64,000 bases of DNA from Oceanospirillaceae bacterium (GTDB lineage: Bacteria > Pseudomonadota > Gammaproteobacteria > Pseudomonadales > Balneatricaceae). The stretch spans positions 62,001 to 126,000 of the forward strand of contig JAPYOS010000008.1 of assembly GCA_029938085.1 (NCBI GenBank), read 5' to 3'. A program made the translations under genes and the position numbers. The stretch's first letter is position 1; each line of letters starts with the position of its first letter. The notes below the pieces were generated by a model. The model searched no databases. It worked only from the letters and a program-made list of their open reading frames with translations, and had not been told where the DNA came from. This document shows, in pieces, positions 45,474-53,351 of the stretch.

Positions 45474-46466
45474 ATGTGGTTTAAAAATATCCGAATTTAC
45501 CGTTTTACCAAGCCTTTCACCTTGTCTGTAGAGCAGCTAGATGAAGCTCTATCCACAGCGGCTTTTGAACCATGCGGTAGTCAAGACCAAAAGCGCATGG
45601 GTTGGGTGTCGCCTATTACCGGCCAAGTAGAGGCAAGCGGCTTTGCTCACGCAAGCCAAAATTACCTTATGGTTTGTGCCAAGCGCCAAGAAAAGGTGTT
45701 ACCTGCGGCGGTTGTGAATGAGTTTCTAGCCGAAAAGGTGAATGCCATACAAGATGCCGAAGACCGCAAAGTGGGTAGAAAGCAGCGTTTACAGCTTAAA
45801 GACGAAGTGATGATGGATCTTTTACCCAGGGCCTTCACGCGCTCTCAATTGCAATACGCGTACATTGCACCAGAGCAAGGTTATTTGGTTGTAGATGCTG
45901 CATCAGCCAACAAAGCAGAAGAGCTAATACACACCTTACGCGACACCTTAGGCAGTATGGCGGTGGTACCACTATCCAGCCTACAGCAACCTTTAGACGC
46001 AATGACTACTTGGGTATCCCAAAACCTAGCACCTGAAAACATCGTCCTTGGCGAAGAATGTGAACTGGCTGATGCCAAAGATGCGGGTAGCGTTATTCGT
46101 TGTAAACAACAAGACTTAGCATCGGCCGAAATTGCCAACCTGTTAGCGTCTGGCATGTTGGTTACTAAGCTAGCGTTAAACTGGATGGAAGGCATAAGCT
46201 TTATATTGGATGACCAGCTAGCCATCAAACGTTTACGCTTTGAGGACAAGGTACGCGAGAAAGTCGACGATGTAGACGCACAAAGCCAAGCCGAACAGTT
46301 TGATATTGAATTTTCTGTGATGACCATTGAATTAAGCGCCCTAATCAACGATCTCTTGAATGCATTAGGTGGGATCAATACACACACTGCGTCCGTAGAA
46401 GAAATCGTTGCCAAAGCAAGCCGTGGTGATGCCGATAGCACAAAGGTTGAAGAAGTGAGTTTCTAG
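45474..46466 (+). CDS. rdgC: Recombination-associated protein RdgC
   Basis: 330 residues from the ATG at MWFKNIRIYRF, the conserved start. The longer frame would run back through a terminator and is rejected. Matching blocks are GWVSPI near 40, the VLPAAVVNEFLAEKV helix and FTRSQLQYAYI. RdgC forms a DNA-encircling dimeric ring that limits RecA loading. It is slightly longer than E. coli RdgC (303). It stands convergent with rfaH, directly beside the tRNA-Asn relic and the broken nuclease gene. Confidence 0.92.
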   Translation: MWFKNIRIYRFTKPFTLSVEQLDEALSTAAFEPCGSQDQKRMGWVSPITGQVEASGFAHASQNYLMVCAKRQEKVLPAAVVNEFLAEKVNAIQDAEDRKVGRKQRLQLKDEVMMDLLPRAFTRSQLQYAYIAPEQGYLVVDAASANKAEELIHTLRDTLGSMAVVPLSSLQQPLDAMTTWVSQNLAPENIVLGEECELADAKDAGSVIRCKQQDLASAEIANLLASGMLVTKLALNWMEGISFILDDQLAIKRLRFEDKVREKVDDVDAQSQAEQFDIEFSVMTIELSALINDLLNALGGINTHTASVEEIVAKASRGDADSTKVEEVSF

Positions 46467-46512
46467 TAGGTGATGGTGGCGTAGCCAGCTGCTGGTGACG
46501 TGGTCAAGCTAT

Positions 46513-46535
46513 AAACGTTCAACTGTTGAACGTTT
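46513..46535. terminator. Inverted repeat between rdgC and rfaH
   Basis: A perfect 10-bp inverted repeat, AAACGTTCAA-CTG-TTGAACGTTT, in the gap between the convergent genes. The T run in either direction is short, so it could be a bidirectional terminator or a binding site. Confidence 0.5.
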
Positions 46536-46584
46536 GATTAACATTGACACAATAGTCGTCTTGGTTTGAATGACCAGAAATTAA

Positions 46585-47106
46585 TTATGCAAATTTTTTG
46601 ATTTGGGTATTGGCTAACGATGTGGGTGTTTGCTGGCTTAATAAATTAATCAAGACGACTGATCGTTTCTGGCCATCGGTGTGGCTAAATACCGCTTTTA
46701 GCCCTTTAAACGGCCCGTCTAATATATTAAGCCTGTCGCCCGCTTGCGGCACATCCGGAGCGCTGACGGTAGTCTCGCTTGCTAAACCCGCTTGTTCACG
46801 TAACTTAATAAGTGTAATAAGGTCTTCTGGCACTCTTAACGGCTCCATACCAAAACCCACTATTTTACTCACACCTCGGCTAGAGCGAATACTGGTATAG
46901 CTTAAGCCTGTCTCTTCTGGCTGAGCGTTAATAAACAAATAACCAGGAAATAGAGCTTCCTGAACTTGAACACGTTTACCGCGGCTGAGTTTTTCTACCC
47001 ATATTTGTGGACAATAGCATTCACCGTTTTGGCGTTCTAGATTTTCTAGTGCACGCAACTCTTGCCTAGGCTTAACCTGCAATAGCAACCAATTAGGTGA
47101 GTTCAT
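46585..47106 (-). CDS. rfaH: Transcription antiterminator RfaH
   Basis: 173 residues. The NusG-like N-terminal domain (about 1-100) has WLLLQVKPRQELRALENL, CYCPQIW, RGKRVQVQEALFPGYLF. The linker and KOW-type C-terminal domain run from about 115, with AGDRLNILDGPFKGLKAVF. This operon-specific NusG paralogue is recruited by ops elements to raise expression of distal genes of long surface-polysaccharide or conjugation operons. None of those is in the window. A 17-base palindrome lies 98 bases upstream. Confidence 0.93.
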   Translation of the reverse strand: MNSPNWLLLQVKPRQELRALENLERQNGECYCPQIWVEKLSRGKRVQVQEALFPGYLFINAQPEETGLSYTSIRSSRGVSKIVGFGMEPLRVPEDLITLIKLREQAGLASETTVSAPDVPQAGDRLNILDGPFKGLKAVFSHTDGQKRSVVLINLLSQQTPTSLANTQIKKFA

Positions 47107-47203
47107 GAAGCGCCTCCTGTGTAGCGTAATAACTGCCAGAATTCCGCTGCAATTACCATAGATACAATTCCTGAAAATATGGCTTTAGTATAGATCACGA
47201 TGC

Positions 47204-47220
47204 TTAGGAATTATTCCTAA
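47204..47220. promoter_or_regulatory. Palindrome upstream of rfaH
   Basis: TTAGGAAT-T-ATTCCTAA, a perfect odd-length palindrome 98 bases upstream of the rfaH start and 38 bases after the yciO stop. The one-base centre does not favour an RNA hairpin, so a dimeric regulator site is more likely. No known operator was recognised. Confidence 0.35.
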
Positions 47221-47257
47221 AACAACACCTTACAGAGATATGGTTAGCATAAAATAC

Positions 47258-47878
47258 TTAGACGAAGTCGCTGATGTCACCCATACCTTCTCGTAACACT
47301 TCTATTTCACCGTCTACCAAACTCACTAAAGACGTGACTTCCATGCCGCAATAACCACCGTCTATAATCAAGTCTAGACTATGTTCTAGAGTTTGCCTGA
47401 TATCGTAAGGATCAGTTAAAGGAAATTCATCATTGGGTAAGATTAATGAGCTGCTAAGCATGGGTTCGCCGAGCTCTTTAAGCAGCGCTAGGGCTATGGC
47501 GTTGTCTGGTACGCGCAGGCCTATGGTCTTCTTTTTTGGGTGAAGTAGTTTTTTGGGTACTTCTTTGCTGGCTTTAAGTATGAAGGTGTAGGCACCTGGG
47601 GTGTGGGATTTAAGTATGCGGTAGGCTTCGTTGTCTACCTTGGCGTAGGTGGCAATTTGGCTGAGGTCTTCGCAGACGATGGTGAGGTGGTGTTTGTCGT
47701 CAAGTTGGCGAATTTGTTTGATGCGGTCTACTGCTTTTTTGTCACCGAGATGGCAGGCAATGGCGTAGGCGCAATCTGTGGGGTACACCACTACGCCGCC
47801 CTTTTGAATTATCTCTGCGGCTTGTTTGATTAGGCGTGACTGGGGTGTTTCGGTGTGTATTTGGAAAAATTGGCTCAT
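47258..47878 (-). CDS. yciO: YciO/YrdC/Sua5-family threonylcarbamoyl-AMP synthase-like protein
   Basis: 206 residues, the length of YciO. The dsRNA-binding-like YrdC fold has GGVVVYPTDCAYAIAC at the start, RKQLDDKH-type positive patch (IRQLDDKHHLTIVCEDL), KKTIGLRVPDN and LILPNDEFPLTDP. TsaC/YrdC make threonylcarbamoyl-AMP for t6A37 of tRNA. YciO proteins bind nucleotides but their physiological activity is debated. A single-gene unit upstream of rfaH. Confidence 0.9.
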   Translation of the reverse strand: MSQFFQIHTETPQSRLIKQAAEIIQKGGVVVYPTDCAYAIACHLGDKKAVDRIKQIRQLDDKHHLTIVCEDLSQIATYAKVDNEAYRILKSHTPGAYTFILKASKEVPKKLLHPKKKTIGLRVPDNAIALALLKELGEPMLSSSLILPNDEFPLTDPYDIRQTLEHSLDLIIDGGYCGMEVTSLVSLVDGEIEVLREGMGDISDFV

Positions 47879-47966
47879 TGGCTTCTTTTAGATTGAGTTA
47901 TATTTTGTGCTGACAGTGGTTATTGTAGGCGTTAAATTGCCATTTGAATATAACTTGGTGGGTTTA

Positions 47967-48136
47967 GGTTGCTGCGCTTCGCTCGCAATGACAGGTGGGG
48001 GAAAGTCCCCCTAGTGGTTAGCTAGGGGTAATGGGGTACTTCAAAGAAAGGGGCGCAGTGTCGCCCTGACGAAGGTCAGGGCCTTAAGATTCCGGCCTTC
48101 GCCGGAATGACGAGGTTCTAATGCGCCGGAATGACA
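47967..48136. repeat. Extragenic palindromic repeat cluster, copy 4
   Basis: GGTTGCTGCGCTTCGCTCGCAATGACA, a second repeat type shared with 20090, is followed by CCCTGACGAAGGTCAGGG and ATTCCGGCCTTCGCCGGAATGACG with a partial copy. It occupies the space between yciO and the flagellin-tail frame. Confidence 0.7.
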
Positions 48137-48142
48137 TCAGGC

Positions 48143-48286
48143 CTACTTAAGTAGGCTCAGTATGTCTTGGGTGGATGCGTTGGCTTGTGAAAGCATGGCG
48201 GTGCCAGCTTTTTGCAATACTTGGCTCTTGGCTAGGTTGGCAGCCAAAACAGCGGCTAAAATGGCAAAAATACGGCAAAGTTTCAT
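48143..48286 (-). CDS. 47-residue ORF carrying a flagellin C-terminal tail
   Basis: Starts at an ATG with GGGAG six bases before it and ends with TAG. Residues 1-15 (MKLCRIFAILAAVLA) are hydrophobic and unlike flagellin. From about residue 16 the sequence NLAKSQVLQKAGTAMLSQAN...LSLLK matches the last ~32 residues of bacterial flagellins, the D0 C-terminal helix that packs in the filament core. It is either a chance in-frame join left by deletion of a flagellin gene, now preceded by a ribosome site, or a short expressed peptide. No other flagellar gene is in the window. Confidence 0.55.
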   Translation of the reverse strand: MKLCRIFAILAAVLAANLAKSQVLQKAGTAMLSQANASTQDILSLLK

Positions 48287-48408
48287 GAATATCTCCCTCT
48301 TGCCGTAGGTAATGCAATCACTGTGCCAATTCCACAGATCGACATTTCTGCGTAGCTCATGGATAATGAATCCATACGATCTACAAACCCTTATAACAAC
48401 CCCTACTT

Positions 48409-49323
48409 ATGCTCCCGTCTCTCGCACACATTTTGCAACACTTCCAAAACCGTCGGCCTATTCGTGCAGGCTCGCTCATTACCACGGTGCTGGGTGACGC
48501 CATAGTGCCCCATGGCAGTGAAGTGTGGCTGGGTAGCTTAATTAAGGCGCTAGAGCCGTTTGGGCTAAACCCCCGTTTAACACGTACCGCGGTATTTCGC
48601 CTCACCCAAGACCACTGGCTTACTGCCAACCCTATTGGTCGGCGCAGCTATTACGAAGTGACCGATTTTGGCCAACGCCACTTTAAGCAGGCGTTTAAAC
48701 TGATTTATGCCCACCAAAGTCCTCCCTGGGATGGTACTTGGACCTTGGTACTGATGGGGCAATTAGAAAACGACGAGCGCAAACAGCTGAAACAAGGGTT
48801 GCAGTGGTTAGGTTATGGCCAAGCATGCCCACAAACCATGCTCCACCCTGCGGCAGAGCACGAGGATTTAGACGCCTTATTAGAAGAGTTACAATTAACC
48901 GGGAAAGTATTGGTGTTGGATCAAGCTGTGCCTGCCAATCCGTTGAGTGTTTCCACCACCGAGCAAGTGCGTAGCTATTGGGATTTTTCGGCGTTAAGCC
49001 ACAGTTATCAAGAATTTTTAAGCCTATTTACGCCGTTATTAACGGCGGCCAAACAACAGGCTTTAAGCCCACAAGAGGCCTTTATGGCCCGCACCTTGTT
49101 GATTCACGACTACCGTCGTATTCTCCTGCGTGACCCATTGTTACCGGACGAACTGGTTGGCCCTAACTGGCCCGGTCATGACGCAAGGCAACTGGCCAAA
49201 GATTTGTACCAGCAGCTGTGGGCCGCCGCCGAAGTCTACATAACCAGCGCCTTTGAAACTGCCGCCGGCGAGATACCCGCGGCGAGCGATCATTTCCACC
49301 AACGTTTTGGCGGCTTAGCCTAA
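48409..49323 (+). CDS. paaX: Phenylacetate-responsive repressor PaaX
   Basis: 304 residues, standard for PaaX. The N-terminal winged helix (about 20-95) includes RAGSLITTVLGDAIVPHGSEVWLGSLI and LNPRLTRTAVFRLTQDHWL. The PaaX-type C-terminal domains follow, ending with the HDYRRILLRDPLLP block typical of the family. PaaX represses paa genes and is released by phenylacetyl-CoA. The catabolic genes lie 2.4 kb downstream, past a toxin-antitoxin pair and paaY. Two inverted repeats at 50652-50690 and 53282-53321 are candidate targets. Confidence 0.95.
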   Translation: MLPSLAHILQHFQNRRPIRAGSLITTVLGDAIVPHGSEVWLGSLIKALEPFGLNPRLTRTAVFRLTQDHWLTANPIGRRSYYEVTDFGQRHFKQAFKLIYAHQSPPWDGTWTLVLMGQLENDERKQLKQGLQWLGYGQACPQTMLHPAAEHEDLDALLEELQLTGKVLVLDQAVPANPLSVSTTEQVRSYWDFSALSHSYQEFLSLFTPLLTAAKQQALSPQEAFMARTLLIHDYRRILLRDPLLPDELVGPNWPGHDARQLAKDLYQQLWAAAEVYITSAFETAAGEIPAASDHFHQRFGGLA

Positions 49324-49340
49324 ACATAGACCAAAACGAC

Positions 49341-49367
49341 TAATTTAGACTATACTGGTCTAAATTA
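49341..49367. promoter_or_regulatory. Operator-promoter of the toxin-antitoxin pair
   Basis: Perfect inverted repeat TAATTTAGAC - 7 bases - GTCTAAATTA. The spacer begins TATACT, a likely -10. Type II antitoxins usually repress their own operon through such repeats. It ends 15 bases before the antitoxin ATG, and GGAGG (49371-49375) is the ribosome site. Confidence 0.7.
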
Positions 49368-49381
49368 ATTGGAGGTTCGAA

Positions 49382-49615
49382 ATGCAAATTAACATTTCAG
49401 AAGCTAAAGCCAACCTGTCAAAGCTGGTTAATATGGCACACGCTGGCGAAAAAGTTGTCATTCTTAAAAACAACATACCTCTGGTAGACATTGTTGCCCA
49501 CGAGGCCGAACCCACAAGGAAGCTAGGTCTGTTATTGGGTCAGTTAGACCTGCCCAACAGCCTCATGGACGAAGATGACAAAATTAATGAAATGTTTTAC
49601 GGCAGTGATCGTTGA
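49382..49615 (+). CDS. Type II antitoxin, Phd/YefM family
   Basis: 77 residues: MQINISEAKANLSKLVNMAHAGEKVVI is the Phd fold that binds DNA as a dimer, with LVDIVAHE next. The C-terminal part from about 45 is acidic and helical and would wrap the toxin. The toxin gene starts four bases before its stop codon. It lies between paaX and paaY, out of place in the phenylacetate locus. GGAGG precedes the ATG, and the promoter and operator repeat lie directly upstream. Confidence 0.9.
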   Translation: MQINISEAKANLSKLVNMAHAGEKVVILKNNIPLVDIVAHEAEPTRKLGLLLGQLDLPNSLMDEDDKINEMFYGSDR

Positions 49616-49986
49616 ACATCATTATAGATACCCATATTTACTTATGGGCGCTCTCCTGCCCAGAACGGTTAAGCAAAAGCTTCCGTTATGAACTTGAATC
49701 ATCAACTAATGTAATTTGGTTAAGTTCGGTGAGTATTACCGAAATGATGATCAAATCATCAATCGGTAAGTTAACCTTAGACTTCGACCCCATATTGCTC
49801 GCGCAGCAGAGCGGCTTCTCAATGCTAGACTATAGTGCTCAGGATGCGGTGCCACTAAAAACCCTAGCATTCCACCATAAAGACCCGTTCGATCGCATGC
49901 TTATATCTCAGAGCATGTCGCGCAACTACAAAATTATGACGGCAGATTCAAAGTTTGCCCTGTACGACTGCAAGCTAGTTCGCTAA
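49612..49986 (+). CDS. Type II toxin, PIN-domain ribonuclease
   Basis: 124 residues from a TTG that overlaps the antitoxin stop. PIN-domain acidic residues are visible: IIIDTHIYLWAL at the start, the glutamate in SITEMMIKSS near 44, and DPFDRMLISQ and TADSKFALYD towards the end. This is the VapC-type metal-dependent RNA-cutting fold, often called PIN toxins of Phd partners. Targets are commonly tRNA or rRNA but unknown here. All catalytic positions appear intact, so the module is probably active. Confidence 0.88.
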   Translation: MNIIIDTHIYLWALSCPERLSKSFRYELESSTNVIWLSSVSITEMMIKSSIGKLTLDFDPILLAQQSGFSMLDYSAQDAVPLKTLAFHHKDPFDRMLISQSMSRNYKIMTADSKFALYDCKLVR

Positions 49987-49999
49987 AACTAACACCCCA

Positions 50000-50599
50000 C
50001 TAACGCTTGCTTTGAAACAAGGGCGTAGAGCGAGCAGGTTGCATACGCTGACGGTTGTCTTCTACCTGCGCTAAGGGTTCGCATTCGCGTAGCGTCTGCT
50101 GGCATCGTACGGCTAAGTCTTGATAATCTAGCGTGCCCTTGTGTTTCCACTCCAGTTCGGTATCGGTCACCTGTCGCAACACCTTAGCGGGCATACCCAC
50201 CACCATGCTGCGCTCGCCACATTCAAAACCAGCTTTTACAAAGGCGCATGCAGCCACAATAGATTCGGCGCCTATTTGAGCACCGTCCATCACCACTGCG
50301 TTCATGCCCACCAAGGCGTTGCGGCCAATGTGGGCGCCATGCACTACCGCACCGTGTCCAATGTGCCCGTCTACTTCAATAACCGTGTCAGAACCCGGAA
50401 AACCATGCATAACACAGGTATCTTGCACGTTAACCCCTTGTTCTAGCACCAACCTACCAAAATCACCACGCAAACAGGCCGCGGGCCCTATGTAACAATT
50501 GGCGCCAATAATCACGTCTCCAATAATCACGGCAGTGGGATGCACATAACTTGTGGGATCTACTACGGGGGTGATACCGTCCATTTGATAACAGGGCAT
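50000..50599 (-). CDS. paaY: Gamma-carbonic-anhydrase-like phenylacetate protein PaaY
   Basis: 199 residues of left-handed beta-helix made of hexapeptide repeats ([35 protein letters not shown], the [14 protein letters not shown] block with the metal histidines). PaaY is a zinc thioesterase/carbonic-anhydrase-like protein that removes dead-end CoA thioesters during phenylacetate breakdown. It reads away from paaG, with 146 bases between them that carry an inverted repeat proposed as a PaaX site. Confidence 0.93.
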   Translation of the reverse strand: MPCYQMDGITPVVDPTSYVHPTAVIIGDVIIGANCYIGPAACLRGDFGRLVLEQGVNVQDTCVMHGFPGSDTVIEVDGHIGHGAVVHGAHIGRNALVGMNAVVMDGAQIGAESIVAACAFVKAGFECGERSMVVGMPAKVLRQVTDTELEWKHKGTLDYQDLAVRCQQTLRECEPLAQVEDNRQRMQPARSTPLFQSKR

Positions 50600-50651
50600 G
50601 AGTCAATTTCCTTGGTTAATTGTAGGGGTTTTGTAGCGCAGAACTATAAAG

Positions 50652-50690
50652 AGATACAGGAAATGAATTAATTTTCTTATTTTTGTATCT
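50652..50690. promoter_or_regulatory. Candidate PaaX operator between paaY and paaG
   Basis: AGATACA (50652-50658) and TGTATCT (50684-50690), inverted, 25 bases apart. The core GATACA/TGTATC and nearly the same gap occur before paaA. The position between divergent genes of one regulon fits a shared operator. Confidence 0.55.
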
Positions 50691-50745
50691 TTTTATCGTG
50701 TGGCTAGATTATCATTGATCCATGTCATTTAAAAGAGACCAAAAA

Positions 50746-51534
50746 ATGTCAGATTCTATTTTATTAAGCATCCACGAGGGCGTGGCTACCATCACCCTTA
50801 ACCGCCCCAAAAACCTCAACAGCTTTAACCTAGACATGCACCAACAGCTGCAACAGGCCATGGCGAGCGTCAAAGCAGATCAGAGCGTACGTTGTGTATT
50901 AATCACAGGCTCTGGCCGCGGTTTTTGTGCTGGGCAAGATTTAGGCGACCGTAAGTTTGACGATAGCCAACAAGCCCCCGACTTAGGTGCCACCCTCAAC
51001 ACCTACTATAACCCGCTTATCAAAAGCTTGCGCGACCTTCCCATGCCGATCATCTGCGCCGTTAACGGTGTAGCCGCTGGGGCTGGCGCTAACATTGCCT
51101 TAGCGTGCGACATCGTCATTGCGGCTCAAAGCGCCAGCTTCATTCAAGCCTTTTGCCGTTTAGGCTTAATTCCAGATGCCGGCGGCACTTGGGTGCTACC
51201 CCGTTTAGTGGGTTTAGCCAAAGCCAAAGGCTTAGCCTTGTTGGGCGACAAACTCAGTGCCACTCAAGCCGAAAAAATGGGCCTTATTTGGGACGTAAAA
51301 GCCGACGATGAGCTCATGCCTCATTGCCAACAGCTCGCCCAACACTTGGCCACCCAACCGACCCATGGTTTAGGCTTGATCAAACAAAGCCTCAATGCCA
51401 GTTTCAGCAACGACCTTGATACCCAGTTAGACCTAGAAAGCCAACTGCAGCGTAAAGCCGGCCGAAGTGAGGACTACCAAATTGGTGTACAGGCGTTTAT
51501 GAACAAACAAACCCCTGTCTATACAGGCCGATAG
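50746..51534 (+). CDS. paaG: 2-(1,2-epoxy-1,2-dihydrophenyl)acetyl-CoA isomerase
   Basis: 262 residues from the ATG with GAGA before it; an ATG eight codons upstream is possible. Crotonase fold with RPKNLNSFN, SGRGFCAGQDLGDR (oxyanion hole) and GVAAGAGAN, LIPDAGGTW. PaaG turns the ring epoxide into the seven-membered oxepin-CoA. First gene of the long operon paaGIKABCDEZ. The partner hydratase paaF is not in this operon. Confidence 0.92.
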   Translation: MSDSILLSIHEGVATITLNRPKNLNSFNLDMHQQLQQAMASVKADQSVRCVLITGSGRGFCAGQDLGDRKFDDSQQAPDLGATLNTYYNPLIKSLRDLPMPIICAVNGVAAGAGANIALACDIVIAAQSASFIQAFCRLGLIPDAGGTWVLPRLVGLAKAKGLALLGDKLSATQAEKMGLIWDVKADDELMPHCQQLAQHLATQPTHGLGLIKQSLNASFSNDLDTQLDLESQLQRKAGRSEDYQIGVQAFMNKQTPVYTGR

Positions 51535-51542
51535 GAGCAACC

Positions 51543-51992
51543 ATGAGTGAGTCTAAAGAGCTAGCCCAAGCCTGTTATCAACAGCTCTGGCAAAACGACT
51601 ATGCCAGCCAACACTTAGGCATAGAAATGCAACAGGTAGACGAAGGCCACGCCTGCATCACCATGAGCGTTAAGCAGTTTATGCTCAACGGCCACGGTAC
51701 TTGCCATGGTGGTTTTTTGTTCGCTATGGCCGATTCTGCCTTTGCCTTTGCATGCAATAGCGACAACCGCCCTACGGTAGCCTCGGGCTGCAGCATCGAC
51801 TTTATACGCCCGGCCAAGGCCAACGACTTACTCACGGCCACTGCTAAACGTTTGTCTCGTGGCAAACGAACTGGCCTCTACGACGTAGAAATCACTAATT
51901 CAGAGCAACAGCTCATCGCCCAATTTCGTGGCCGCGCCCACCAAGTAGGCAGCCATATTATCGACCCCACCACCCTATCTTTAGGAGCATAG
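51543..51992 (+). CDS. paaI: Hydroxyphenylacetyl-CoA thioesterase PaaI
   Basis: 149 residues of hotdog fold. MQQVDEGHACITMSVKQFMLNGHGTCHGGFLFAMADSAF holds the catalytic asparagine, glycine and aspartate region of PaaI. It releases CoA from ring-hydroxylated phenylacetyl-CoA by-products, saving the CoA pool. It lies eight bases after paaG and one base before paaK. GGAG precedes the ATG. Confidence 0.92.
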   Translation: MSESKELAQACYQQLWQNDYASQHLGIEMQQVDEGHACITMSVKQFMLNGHGTCHGGFLFAMADSAFAFACNSDNRPTVASGCSIDFIRPAKANDLLTATAKRLSRGKRTGLYDVEITNSEQQLIAQFRGRAHQVGSHIIDPTTLSLGA

Positions 51993-51993
51993 A

Positions 51994-53280
51994 ATGAGTC
52001 AATTAGAAGCCATAGAATCAGCCAGCATTGACGAACTTCGTGCGTTACAGCTTGAGCGTATGCGCTGGAGCCTACAACACGCCTACGACAACGTGCCGCA
52101 TTACAAAAACAGCTTTGATGCCGCAGGCATTGCGCCGGGCGACTTAACCAATTTATCTGACTTAAGCCAATTCCCGTTCACTACTAAGAGTGACCTACGA
52201 GACAACTACCCATTCAATATGTTCGCTGTGCCACAAAAAGACGTGGTGCGCGTGCACGCATCCAGTGGTACCACCGGCAAACCTACGGTAGTGGGTTATA
52301 CCGCAGACGACATTGACACTTGGGCCACAGTGATGGCCCGTTCGATTCGTGCAGCAGGCGGTACCGCCGAGGATATGGTGCATGTATCTTATGGTTATGG
52401 CCTATTTACCGGTGGCCTAGGCGCACATTATGGTGCCGAAAAACTAGGTTGTACGGTCATTCCTATGTCCGGTGGTCAAACCGCAAAACAAGTGCAATTA
52501 ATCAAAGATTTCAACCCCAACATTATCATGGTCACCCCGTCTTACATGCTTAACCTAGCCGATGAGATGGAAAAACAGGGCATTGATCCTCACAGTTTAA
52601 ACTTGCGCCTTGGCATCTTTGGTGCCGAGCCCTGGACCAACACCATGCGCACCGCCATTGAGCAACGCATGGGGATTGATGCCCTCGACATTTATGGTTT
52701 GTCAGAAGTCATGGGGCCTGGTGTAGGCATGGAATGTTTATCTACTAAAGATGGCCCTACCTTGTGGGAAGATCACTTTTACCCAGAGATCATTAACCCA
52801 ACAACTGGCGAAATATTACCAGACGGCGAATATGGCGAGCTGGTGTTCACCACCCTCACCAAACAGGCCATGCCTGTGATTCGTTACCGCACCCGCGACT
52901 TAACTCGTCTGTTACCCGGCACCGCACGACCTATGCGCCGTATGGACAAGATCACCGGTCGTAGTGACGACATGATGATTATTCGCGGCGTTAACGTCTT
53001 TCCGTCTCAAATTGAAGAGCTAGCGCTCACCCTGCCCGAGCTGTCGCCGCATTATCAAATCGATTTAACCCGAGCCGGTAATATGGATGCCATTGCCATT
53101 AACATTGAGCTAAACCCCAACTATGGACACCTTGATGCCGAGCAAAAAGATCAGGTGGTTAAACAGCTGGGCAACAAAATCAAAACCTTTATTGGCATTA
53201 GCTGCCGTATCAATATTTGCGCACCAGGCAGCTTGCCGCGTTCCGAAGGCAAAGCCGTACGTGTTAAGGACTTACGATAA
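51994..53280 (+). CDS. paaK: Phenylacetate-CoA ligase
   Basis: 428 residues. The adenylate-forming core shows SSGTTGKPTVVGYT (P-loop), FGAEPW, DIYGLSEVMGPG and the hinge aspartate in RYRTRDLTRLL, with DDMMIIRGVNVFPSQIE in the C-terminal domain. It activates phenylacetate with ATP and CoA and starts the pathway. An inverted repeat and a promoter-like sequence follow it, before paaA. Confidence 0.95.
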   Translation: MSQLEAIESASIDELRALQLERMRWSLQHAYDNVPHYKNSFDAAGIAPGDLTNLSDLSQFPFTTKSDLRDNYPFNMFAVPQKDVVRVHASSGTTGKPTVVGYTADDIDTWATVMARSIRAAGGTAEDMVHVSYGYGLFTGGLGAHYGAEKLGCTVIPMSGGQTAKQVQLIKDFNPNIIMVTPSYMLNLADEMEKQGIDPHSLNLRLGIFGAEPWTNTMRTAIEQRMGIDALDIYGLSEVMGPGVGMECLSTKDGPTLWEDHFYPEIINPTTGEILPDGEYGELVFTTLTKQAMPVIRYRTRDLTRLLPGTARPMRRMDKITGRSDDMMIIRGVNVFPSQIEELALTLPELSPHYQIDLTRAGNMDAIAINIELNPNYGHLDAEQKDQVVKQLGNKIKTFIGISCRINICAPGSLPRSEGKAVRVKDLR

Positions 53281-53281
53281 G

Positions 53282-53321
53282 TGATACAAAAACATTGACT
53301 TAATATTAATTTATTGTATCA
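53282..53321. promoter_or_regulatory. Candidate PaaX operator and promoter before paaA
   Basis: TGATACAA (53282-53289) and TTGTATCA (53314-53321) form a perfect 8-base inverted repeat 24 bases apart. A promoter-like pair, TTGACT (53295-53300) and TATCAT (53317-53322) with a 16-base spacer, lies inside it. It repeats the motif found upstream of paaG. Confidence 0.6.
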
Positions 53322-53351
53322 TTTACCAAGAATTTACGAGGAAGCTCCCCT

